A stretch of DNA of 8,353 bases, taken from Nitrospirota bacterium (GTDB lineage Bacteria; Nitrospirota; RBG-16-64-22; JACRHK01). The position numbers and the translations under genes were made by a program. A model generated the notes under the pieces. It had not been told where the DNA came from. It was given only the letters and a program-made list of their open reading frames with translations, and searched no databases. The DNA lies in assembly GCA_016217625.1 (NCBI GenBank), contig JACRHK010000125.1:1-8353 (forward strand), given 5' to 3'. Positions 1-5,827 of the stretch are shown piece by piece; position 1 is the first letter of the stretch; each line of letters begins with the position of its first letter.

Positions 1-588
1 ACCCTAGCCGCGGGTGCGCTGAGCATGGCAAGCCTCATCAAAGCTGGAGAAGATACAGCCCGGGCCACAGGGAGGATTCCGGAGAGGAATCTCTTTCGCG
101 AGGGGGTCGGTTATCTGGTCGACTTCTGGCGTGACCCTGATGTGGCAACCGTGGATGTCTCGGAGACGTTTAAGCAGGCCACTTCCTACACCTGCGGGCC
201 TGCGGCTCTCAGAATGGCACTGTATTATCTGGGTATTGTTCTGAGCGAGGAGGAGGTCGCGCGCTTAGCCGGGACCGACCCCATGGGGACCACCCTCTAT
301 GGTCTGGCCCAGGCTCTCAAGGCGGGCGGCCTGGATGCCCAGGGGGAGCGATGGAACCTTCCCCGCCTGATGCAGATCCGAAACCCCGTGATTGCCTTTG
401 TGGGAAGAGACCACTTCGTCCTCATTGAGGGCGTCAGGGGCGAGGAGATTTACATGTTCGATCCCGTGATAGGACGCATCAAGGTCCGCAAGCATGTCTT
501 CAATCGTTACTGGAACGGCCACGTCCTGGTGATGAAGACCCGACCGCTTGTGCTGGCGGAAACTCCACGGGACACACAGTTTCCTTGA
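1..588 (+). CDS. C39-like cysteine peptidase or acyltransferase, 5' end open
   Basis: Stand-alone papain-like cysteine protein of the C39 (bacteriocin-leader peptidase) type. Numbering from the ATG at 25, Gln51 lies six residues before Cys57 in the context YTCGPAAL. His130 (RDHFVLIEG) is followed 16 residues later by Asp146 (YMFDP). This Gln/Cys/His/Asp set and its spacing match C39 domains, so it is probably catalytically active. The domain fills residues about 47-170, and there is no fused ABC transporter as in typical bacteriocin exporters. The frame is open to the left edge. The ATG at 25 has no Shine-Dalgarno sequence, and the codons before it encode a mildly hydrophobic stretch, so the real start and possibly a signal or membrane segment lie outside the window. 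The stop at 586-588 is 12 bases before a ketosynthase gene. A C39-like acyltransferase acting on acyl-ACP, as described for BtrH in butirosin biosynthesis, is a serious alternative because KAS and ACP genes follow. Confidence 0.82.
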   Translation, partial: TLAAGALSMASLIKAGEDTARATGRIPERNLFREGVGYLVDFWRDPDVATVDVSETFKQATSYTCGPAALRMALYYLGIVLSEEEVARLAGTDPMGTTLYGLAQALKAGGLDAQGERWNLPRLMQIRNPVIAFVGRDHFVLIEGVRGEEIYMFDPVIGRIKVRKHVFNRYWNGHVLVMKTRPLVLAETPRDTQFP

Positions 589-600
589 GGGAGGACATGG

Positions 601-1845
601 ATGCCTCAACGGCGAGTGGTCATCACGGGGATCGGCATGGTGACTCCCATCGGCATCGGAAAGGAGTGGTTTTGGAAGGCCGCTCTGACCGGCCACTCCG
701 GCGTCCGGCGTATCCAGGCGTTTGATCCCTCCGGCTATAAGACGCAGATCGCAGCCGATGTGAAGGATTTTTATCCCTCCAGCTATCTCGATCCGGGCCA
801 GGCCAATCGGATGGATCGGTGCATTCAGTTTGCCGTCGCCGCCGCAAAGATGGCCGTAGAGGATGCAGCCATTGACCTCTCCCGTGAGTTTACAGATCGC
901 ATAGGGGTTTCCATGGGCTCCGGGTTGGGGGGAATGGTCTTTGTGGAATCCCAGCTTGTGCAGCTCTATCGATGCGGCAGGCCGCAGGACACTCATCCCC
1001 TATTGGTTCCCAAGGTGATGCCCAGCTCGACCTCTGCGCAGGTGAGCATGGTGTTGGGGTTGCGGGGGCCAAGCTGGACGGTGGCGGCTGCCTGTTCCTC
1101 AGGAGCGCATGCGGTGACCTACGCGGCGGAGATGATCAAGTGGGGTCGGTGCGACCTCATGATTGCTGGAGGGGCGGAAGCCTGCATCCAACCCCTCACG
1201 ATGGCGGGGTTTTCCGCCCTCCGTGTGCTCTCCTGCCGAAACGACGAGCCGGAACGGGCGAGCCGCCCTTTTGACCGATGGAGGGATGGGTTTGTGATGG
1301 GGGAAGGGGCGGGGGTGCTGGTGATGGAAGATCTGGTTCATGCCCGGCGGCGGAAAGCGGACATCTATGCCGAGTTCCTGGGTTACGGCGCAGCCAGTGA
1401 GGCGTACCATATGGTCATGCCAGAGCCCAGCGGGAGAGAAATCGCCCGGTGCATGGAGCTGGCCCTGAAGGATGCCCGAATTCCCCCCGAGCAGGTGGGT
1501 TACGTGAATGCCCATGGGACTTCGACTCTCCTGAACGACGCGGTGGAAACGCGAGCCATGAAGGCCGTGTTCAGGGAGCACGCCGCCAGGCTCCTTGTCA
1601 ACTCTACGAAATCACTCATCGGGCATACCATCGGCGCTGCGGGGGCCATCGAGTTGGCGGTCTGTGCTCTAACGATTCAGACAGGAATGGTCCATCCGAC
1701 GATCAACCAGGAGGAAAGAGACCCGGAGTGTGACCTGAACTATGTACCTAATGAAGCTTGTGAGAAGCCGGTGCGCGTGGCTCTCTCCAATGCGTTTGCC
1801 TTTGGGGGGAGTAATGTCTCCGTCGTCCTGGGGGCATTTCCCTGA
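601..1845 (+). CDS. beta-ketoacyl-ACP synthase, FabF/KAS II-like
   Basis: Condensing enzyme of the thiolase fold that extends an acyl chain on acyl carrier protein by decarboxylative condensation with malonyl-ACP in the cytoplasm. At 414 residues it has the normal FabF length. The active-site Cys165 sits in AAACSSGAH, His305 in NAHGTST, and Lys337 and His342 in TKSLIGHTIGAAGA. The Gly-rich end (NAFAFGGSNVSVVL) is also typical. The spacing matches E. coli FabF (Cys163, His303, Lys335, His340), so the enzyme should be active rather than a chain-length factor. The start at 601 is set by GGGAGGA at 589-595, five bases away. Next comes a dedicated ACP gene after 29 bases. No ketoreductase, dehydratase, enoyl reductase or malonyl transferase is present here, so it would depend on the cell's general fatty-acid pathway. 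This, with its place beside a C39-like gene, suggests a specialised rather than primary role, so I give no fabF symbol. Confidence 0.95.
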   Translation: MPQRRVVITGIGMVTPIGIGKEWFWKAALTGHSGVRRIQAFDPSGYKTQIAADVKDFYPSSYLDPGQANRMDRCIQFAVAAAKMAVEDAAIDLSREFTDRIGVSMGSGLGGMVFVESQLVQLYRCGRPQDTHPLLVPKVMPSSTSAQVSMVLGLRGPSWTVAAACSSGAHAVTYAAEMIKWGRCDLMIAGGAEACIQPLTMAGFSALRVLSCRNDEPERASRPFDRWRDGFVMGEGAGVLVMEDLVHARRRKADIYAEFLGYGAASEAYHMVMPEPSGREIARCMELALKDARIPPEQVGYVNAHGTSTLLNDAVETRAMKAVFREHAARLLVNSTKSLIGHTIGAAGAIELAVCALTIQTGMVHPTINQEERDPECDLNYVPNEACEKPVRVALSNAFAFGGSNVSVVLGAFP

Positions 1846-1874
1846 CGAAGGGCGGTTCAGACAGGAGGAAGCCG

Positions 1875-2216
1875 ATGGTGAGACTGGAGCGAGGGGTGCT
1901 GACCGAAGAAGTCCTGAGCCAGGCACTGGCAAAGGTGAAGCATCTTGACCCTGCAGGGATCGGGAGGGAGACCCGGTTGGTCGAGGATCTGGGCATGGAT
2001 TCGTTGGATCGGGTGGAAGCGCTGTTTGAGCTGGAGCAGGCGCTGGGGATCGAGATTCCGGATGGAGATGTCATCGGACTCGCCACGGTGGGGGAGGTGG
2101 TGGAGTATCTCCGGCGCAGGGAAGGGGGTGAGAATGGAGGTGCCGAGGAGGGGACAGGTGTGAGAGGAGAGGGTAATGGTGAGGTTGAACACCGAGGCAA
2201 AGGAGGACTACCATGA
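1875..2216 (+). CDS. acyl carrier protein with extended C-terminal tail
   Basis: Phosphopantetheine-dependent carrier that holds the growing acyl chain as a thioester for the ketosynthase encoded just upstream. The attachment motif is LGMDSLDRVEAL, with Ser43 as the predicted 4'-phosphopantetheine site. The helical ACP core covers residues about 8-82 and resembles fatty-acid ACPs, with acidic residues after the DSL motif. Residues about 83-113 are an extra low-complexity tail rich in Gly, Glu and Arg that normal ACPs of about 80 residues lack. The purine-rich DNA for this tail may simply be former spacer that stayed open. The start is set by AGGAGGA at 1863-1869, five bases upstream. The stop overlaps the next start as ATGA at 2213-2216, so translation of the downstream secreted protein is probably coupled to it. 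Confidence 0.93.
   Translation: MVRLERGVLTEEVLSQALAKVKHLDPAGIGRETRLVEDLGMDSLDRVEALFELEQALGIEIPDGDVIGLATVGEVVEYLRRREGGENGGAEEGTGVRGEGNGEVEHRGKGGLP
2201..2216 (+). promoter_or_regulatory. strong RBS and ATGA stop-start overlap
   Basis: AGGAGGA at 2201-2207 lies five bases before the ATG at 2213, inside the last codons of the ACP gene. The TGA stop of the ACP gene (2214-2216) overlaps this ATG by four bases. This fixes the start of the secreted protein and predicts coupled translation, tying its supply to ACP expression. Confidence 0.8.
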
Positions 2217-2719
2217 CACGCAAGGCGCAATGGTTGAAGCAAGCGATGGTGTTGGTCCTGGTGGGGGTGATGGTTAGCGGGATGTCAGTACCGTGGGCGG
2301 CTGCGGCTCTTAAGTCGGAGTCGGCCCTCACTACGCTCCTGACCGAAGAGGAGATGCAGGGCCTGAAGGGCCGGTTTGGCGGTGGTGGTGGCACGACGGC
2401 TCGGGGGAATGTTTATGGCGATGTTGTGCTCCAAGATTATGTTTATGTCAACTATTACGCCAACCTGACTGCATCGGGTCCTTCGTATTATTACACCAGC
2501 TGTGTAATTCCAGGGGGTATTCAGTGTTATTATGATTTTTGCGGAGGGAGTTTCTGCATTACCACAGGGTGGTATGGTGTCACTGGCAGTGCGACGAGCG
2601 GCGGCGGCTCACCCTGGTGGTATGCAACAGACTATCCGGCTTATGTGGATGTAAGTGAGAATCAAAGTGCATCTTTGTCTGTCTATATGACACAACAGCC
2701 CATTTCTGCTGGCAGTTGA
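2213..2719 (+). CDS. secreted Tyr/Gly/Cys-rich protein with leader-like segment
   Basis: No family recognised. The 168-residue protein reads as three parts. Residues 1-32 form a Sec-type signal: basic start, hydrophobic core VLVLVGVMVSGM and the end PWAAAA, a good signal peptidase I site. Residues 43-60 (LTEEEMQGLKGRFGGGGG) resemble the acidic, double-glycine leaders of bacteriocin-type precursors. Residues 61-168 are rich in Tyr (15 in all), Gly, Ser and Thr, with four cysteines (97, 105, 110, 115) clustered in 19 residues, which could form two disulfides or be modified. The gene overlaps the ACP stop, and a C39-like gene lies at the start of the cluster, so it is the best candidate for the substrate or product of the locus. 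A structural surface protein, a pseudopilin-like or adhesin fragment, or a lineage-specific secreted protein are alternatives. Codons look more AT-rich than in the exporter genes downstream. Confidence 0.85.
   Translation: MTRKAQWLKQAMVLVLVGVMVSGMSVPWAAAALKSESALTTLLTEEEMQGLKGRFGGGGGTTARGNVYGDVVLQDYVYVNYYANLTASGPSYYYTSCVIPGGIQCYYDFCGGSFCITTGWYGVTGSATSGGGSPWWYATDYPAYVDVSENQSASLSVYMTQQPISAGS
2339..2392 (+). other. possible double-glycine leader segment
   Basis: This part of the secreted-protein gene encodes residues 43-60, LTEEEMQGLKGRFGGGGG. The pattern of a Leu-Thr/Ser start, acidic residues, Met/Leu at regular spacing and a Gly run is like the leaders cut by C39 peptidases. Unlike classical leaders it follows a Sec signal, so cutting would have to happen in the periplasm, or the signal-like region must itself be part of a long leader. 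Resemblance only: the canonical GG or GA with hydrophobic residues at -4, -7 and -12 is only partly met. Confidence 0.4.
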
Positions 2720-2729
2720 AGTCTGAGAT

Positions 2730-2771
2730 GAATCTTGTGGTCCCCTGGCTATCCAGGTGACCACAAGATTC
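2730..2771 (+). promoter_or_regulatory. strong intergenic stem-loop
   Basis: A perfect 13-bp stem pairs GAATCTTGTGGTC (2730-2742) with GACCACAAGATTC (2759-2771). After one C/T mismatch, a second 5-bp stem CCTGG/CCAGG (2744-2748 with 2753-2757) closes a four-base CTAT loop. It sits 10 bases after the stop of the secreted-protein gene and ends just before the GGAGG of the next gene. No T-run follows on either strand, so a classical intrinsic terminator is unlikely. It could protect the 3' end of the upstream message and raise its level over that of downstream genes, attenuate transcription, or limit access to the downstream ribosome site. Confidence 0.75.
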
Positions 2772-2787
2772 GCGATGGAGGTGGCCC

Positions 2788-3852
2788 ATGTGCCTGAACA
2801 GGGTGCGCATGGCATGCTCGATGGCACTTGTTGGTTTGAGTATGAGCGGACTATTGGGCATGGCGGGGCATGGTGCGGAGGAACCGATCAGCATTGTGGG
2901 AAGTATTCCTTTCCCTCGTGATCAGAAGATCTTCTATTTACATCGACCTGCGAAGAAGGGGCATTTGGTTTATGTAATGCGTCCGGATGGCAGCCAAAAG
3001 ACTCCTCTCCTAAAGGGGTTGATTGAACAGTTTGCTGTGTCCACGGATGGTAGGCGGATTGTGTTGACTGTGAAAGGACGTAAACTGTTCACTACTGAAA
3101 CCTGGATATATGAGCAAGGAATCTTGCGCCTTTTGTTGCGAGGGGACCATTACGATGGTGATTTTTCTTGGTCTCATGATGGCCAGATGATTGTCTTCGT
3201 GCGCAAGCCTGTTTTGGATGGGGAGGATGGGAAGACAGTGCCGGGCGTGTCAAACATCTGGGTCATGCGAGGAGATGGGTCGGCTCCGCGCCAGATCACA
3301 TTTTTCCAGACGGGTGATAGAAAGGGTGTCCTTTCTCCCTCGTTTACACCGGATGGATTACGTATCAGGTATGGCATGGTTGACTTGAATAGCGAGGCGA
3401 TCAGGCTTGAGTATCGCACGATGGATCTGAAGGGGAAGGATCATCAGCTTCTCTTCAGGGATAAGGAATATGGAGTGTGGTCTCCCGATGGGCAATGGAT
3501 TATCTTCAAGCAGCCCAGCAACAACACAACCAGAAGCATGAATGTTGTGGATCTGTATCTTGCCGATAACCAGGGGCGAATCCTCCGCAGGTTGACCACG
3601 ACGGGCAATGTTGGGAGTGTGAATTGGTCGCCGGATGGGAAATGGGTGGTCTATGATAAGTTCAATCCCATGGTTCTGAGCGAGGAGCAAAGGAAGCGAT
3701 GGGAAGAGGGAACTGCAGGAATGGTTTTGATACCTGGGGGTTCTGACATTCCATCACGCGATCTGTGGAAACTTCCTGTGTGGGAGAAGGAGTCTCCCAT
3801 TCGATTGACGTCTAAGCCTGACAGGAGTTCTTTAGGGTATTGGACGCGGTAA
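2788..3852 (+). CDS. periplasmic TolB-like beta-propeller protein (PD40 repeats)
   Basis: 354-residue exported protein built from WD40-like PD40 repeats. Residues 1-30 form a signal peptide (hydrophobic core MALVGLSMSGLLGMAG, likely cut near GHGA/EEP). No lipobox Cys is seen. At least five repeats carry the xWSPDGxxxxF/Y pattern: about 82-94, 126-138, 183-195, 229-241 and 278-290. The C-terminus (SSLGYWTR) stops where a sixth repeat motif would begin, as is often seen where a propeller closes on itself. Such domains bind proteins or glycans in the periplasm, TolB being the model, but this is not TolB: the N-terminal TolB domain and the Tol-Pal neighbours are absent. The start is set by GGAGG at 2777-2781, six bases upstream. 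It overlaps the next gene at TAATG. It may serve as a scaffold or chaperone for the secreted product or exporter (inference). Confidence 0.85.
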   Translation: MCLNRVRMACSMALVGLSMSGLLGMAGHGAEEPISIVGSIPFPRDQKIFYLHRPAKKGHLVYVMRPDGSQKTPLLKGLIEQFAVSTDGRRIVLTVKGRKLFTTETWIYEQGILRLLLRGDHYDGDFSWSHDGQMIVFVRKPVLDGEDGKTVPGVSNIWVMRGDGSAPRQITFFQTGDRKGVLSPSFTPDGLRIRYGMVDLNSEAIRLEYRTMDLKGKDHQLLFRDKEYGVWSPDGQWIIFKQPSNNTTRSMNVVDLYLADNQGRILRRLTTTGNVGSVNWSPDGKWVVYDKFNPMVLSEEQRKRWEEGTAGMVLIPGGSDIPSRDLWKLPVWEKESPIRLTSKPDRSSLGYWTR

Positions 3853-4217
3853 TGAGAGCAGAGGTGCTGAAAATGTTTGGAACGACTTTGACATCCCCCC
3901 CATCCCCCGAAGGGGATGCGTCTCCAGCACAGGGGGAGATGAGGGGACGAGTAAGTTGGAAGGTTATCCTGGTTGTTTGGGTGATTTGGCTAGTTTCCTG
4001 GGCGATCCCTGTCCAGGGGGCAGGCTCTGCAGGGCCTTGGATGAAGGAAGGGAACAGCCGGGAAGCTGCTTTAGAGGAACGGGTTAAACGCTTGGAGGAG
4101 GAGGTGCGGCGCTTGCGGGGGGAGATCGAAAAGATCAAGGAGGAGATAAGAGGGAGAATAATCCCCCTGGATGATAAGCTGCGCCTTCCCCTTGAGAAGC
4201 GCCATGAGAGGCGTTAA
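3852..4217 (+). CDS. small membrane-anchored coiled-coil protein, unknown
   Basis: No family recognised. From the ATG at 3852, which overlaps the upstream stop as TAATG, it has 121 residues. A hydrophobic stretch (WKVILVVWVIWLVSWAI) is followed by VQGAGSAG, so it is either a signal peptide or a single membrane anchor. Then comes a highly charged coiled coil with clear heptads (LEERVKRLEEEVRRLRGEI and on) and a basic end. The start is uncertain. ATG 3873 has GAGG eight bases upstream. ATG 3939 would give a compact signal sequence but has no properly spaced ribosome site. The residues before the hydrophobic part (SPPSPEGDASPAQGEMRG) come from a palindromic C/G-tract element and may not be true protein. 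It lies directly before the TolC-like gene, so a helper or assembly role for the exporter is possible but unproven. Confidence 0.65.
   Translation: MRAEVLKMFGTTLTSPPSPEGDASPAQGEMRGRVSWKVILVVWVIWLVSWAIPVQGAGSAGPWMKEGNSREAALEERVKRLEEEVRRLRGEIEKIKEEIRGRIIPLDDKLRLPLEKRHERR
3892..3941. repeat. nested C/G-tract palindrome, possible REP-like element
   Basis: An inner hairpin pairs CATCCCC (3901-3907) with GGGGATG (3912-3918) around a four-base CGAA loop. An outer arm, 3892-3900, pairs with 3933-3941 with one mismatch, leaving 3919-3932 as a bulge. The layout and the odd translation (PPSPEGDASPAQGE) resemble the dispersed palindromic repeats of intergenic regions that are often read through into small ORFs. 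Only one copy is in the window, so its repeat status is inferred. Confidence 0.45.
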
Positions 4218-4228
4218 GGAACCTCTTG
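4216..4228 (+). promoter_or_regulatory. RBS deciding a TTG start
   Basis: AAGGA at 4216-4220 overlaps the upstream TAA stop and lies five bases before TTG 4226. This favours TTG over the in-frame GTG at 4232 or the ATG at 4259, neither of which is as well placed. Any of these starts keeps the signal peptide. Confidence 0.5.
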
Positions 4229-5818
4229 TCCGTGCCTGAGTCCCTCCTGCACCATGGAATGACTCTGGTAGCCTGGATGGGCTTTTTCCTCGTGATGGCT
4301 GGACAAGCAGAGGGTCTCCCGCACGTCTCTCCTGTTCCGGGGCCGCTGGAGCTGACTCCTTCGCAGGCCGTCGCTCTGGCCCTCTCCCAGAGCCGCGAGA
4401 TCTGGCAGGCCAGAGAACGCCTGGCGGCGGCGGAAGCCGCCTATGAAGTGGAGTTAGCCCGATACACGCCGAAAGCGTTCCTGGAATTCTCCGCCAGCCG
4501 CGCCCACCAAGAGAGCCCGCTCAATGGGGGGACCAGCCTCAATGGCACGCTGCCTCCGACTCCCCTTTCGATAGAAACCTCCCAGGGGGGCATGAGCGTG
4601 TCAAGTACCTCTTTCCTGGGCCGATCCGGTTGGAAACAAGAGACAATCATTTCCGAAGCATGGGGAGGGCGGTTGACGTGGGGCGCCAACCTTGTCCTGG
4701 AGCGGGTGAGAGAGACGGAGACGGTTGTTCCGGTGGGAACTACCTACCGGGTGGCCCCTGAGATAGGGCTCTCCTACAAGCAGCCACTCACACCATTGGG
4801 GATCCAGGCTGAAGCGGCACCCTTACGGATAGCCCGATTGAACCGGGAACAGGCTCGCCTGACGTACGAAAAAGCAGAGGATACCCTTATCGCGGAGACG
4901 GTGGGGAGCTATCTGCAGCTTCTCAAGGCCGTGAAGCTGCAGGTGATCGCTGCGGAATCCCTGAAGGTCTCTGAAGAACAGCTCCGCGTAGCCCGCGCTC
5001 AGGTGCGCCTGGGGCGGCTGGCGGAGATCGAGGCCATGAAGATGGACTTGCAATATCGCCGAGACCAGAACAGCCTGATTGAGGCGGAGGTTCGGGTCCG
5101 CAATACGCAGCGTCTCCTGGCCGAGCGGATCGGGTTGGCCATCGAGACCCCATTAATCCCGCGCATGACCCTAAGCCATCGACCCCTTGCCCTCGATCGG
5201 GATCGACTCATGGCCCATGCCATGCAACATCGGCTCGAGCTACGGGATGTGGCCCTTGCTAAAAAGGTTGCGGAGGTTTCCGTGGCCACTGCGGCCAGCC
5301 CGCTTGAGCCGTTTCTCACGGTAAACGGCGCTTACCGGCGGGTGGGACAGGGAGGGAGCCCCTCTGAGAGCCTGACGCAGTTTCGCGACACCCCCGAAGC
5401 CCAATGGGCGGTTTCAGCCGTCTTCACGATTCCCCTGACCGACGGGGGGCTGACACCTGCCCTTGTGACCAAGAGCCGAGCGGCTTTACGGGAAACCGGG
5501 TTCCGGCGGGAGGCGGTCGAGCGGCAGACTGTCCGGGAGATCCAGGAAGGGATCGCGGAACTGGATGGGATTGACCGGCGGTATCAGATCCTCACGCAGG
5601 GCCTGGAGGTGGCAGAACAGGTCTTTCGGATCGACCAGCTCCGTTTTGCCCGTGGGCTCTTGAGCAGCACGGATTTCCAACGTTCCCAGCTCTCTCTCTT
5701 CCAGGTCAGGACCGAGCAGTTCACGGTCCTCATTGATTATCGGCTTGCAGCGCTTCGCCTCCTCCGCGCCGCGGGGTACCGGATGAACCAGGCCCTCAGC
5801 CAACTGCCGATGGAGTGA
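4226..5818 (+). CDS. TolC-like outer membrane factor (OEP family)
   Basis: Outer membrane channel of tripartite efflux or type I secretion machines. It forms a trimer with a barrel in the outer membrane and a long helical tunnel through the periplasm. The 530-residue product starts with a signal peptide (MTLVAWMGFFLVMAGQAEG, residues 12-30 from the TTG start), followed by two OEP repeats at about 44-305 and 325-520. Helical coiled-coil segments (for example ARERLAAAEAAYEVELARY and LRVARAQVRLGRLAEIEAMK) alternate with strand-like parts at about 84-95, 147-158, 180-187, 361-371 and 393-404. The closing motif, RFARGLLSSTDFQRSQLS then DYRLAALRLLRAAG, is characteristic of the family. No lipobox Cys is seen, unlike NodT-type lipoproteins. 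The adaptor gene follows after 9 bases, so the three exporter genes form one module. The substrate cannot be told from sequence. Confidence 0.92.
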   Translation: MSVPESLLHHGMTLVAWMGFFLVMAGQAEGLPHVSPVPGPLELTPSQAVALALSQSREIWQARERLAAAEAAYEVELARYTPKAFLEFSASRAHQESPLNGGTSLNGTLPPTPLSIETSQGGMSVSSTSFLGRSGWKQETIISEAWGGRLTWGANLVLERVRETETVVPVGTTYRVAPEIGLSYKQPLTPLGIQAEAAPLRIARLNREQARLTYEKAEDTLIAETVGSYLQLLKAVKLQVIAAESLKVSEEQLRVARAQVRLGRLAEIEAMKMDLQYRRDQNSLIEAEVRVRNTQRLLAERIGLAIETPLIPRMTLSHRPLALDRDRLMAHAMQHRLELRDVALAKKVAEVSVATAASPLEPFLTVNGAYRRVGQGGSPSESLTQFRDTPEAQWAVSAVFTIPLTDGGLTPALVTKSRAALRETGFRREAVERQTVREIQEGIAELDGIDRRYQILTQGLEVAEQVFRIDQLRFARGLLSSTDFQRSQLSLFQVRTEQFTVLIDYRLAALRLLRAAGYRMNQALSQLPME

Positions 5819-5827
5819 AGACAACCG

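Noticed and set aside
597..599. ATG four bases before the ketosynthase start
   Set aside because: It is out of frame with the ketosynthase and too close to the GGGAGGA. The ATG at 601 gives the conserved N-terminus (RRVVITGIGMVTPIG).
265..996. Long minus-strand open frame of 243 codons across the C39-like and ketosynthase genes
   Set aside because: It lies wholly antisense to two genes with intact catalytic motifs, its translation is low-complexity His/Pro/Gly-rich with no recognisable domain, and no ribosome site is seen. It is a codon-bias shadow.
2716..2745. TTGAAG-like -35 upstream of the propeller gene as a promoter
   Set aside because: At 16-18 bases downstream there is only a GC-rich stretch of the hairpin and no credible -10.
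2730..2771. Calling the stem-loop a Rho-independent terminator
   Set aside because: No T-run follows the stem on either strand, and the next gene's ribosome site starts only a few bases later, so I list it as a regulatory or processing structure.
2788..3852. Naming the propeller gene tolB
   Set aside because: The PD40 repeats match, but the N-terminal TolB domain and the tolQRA and pal neighbours are missing.
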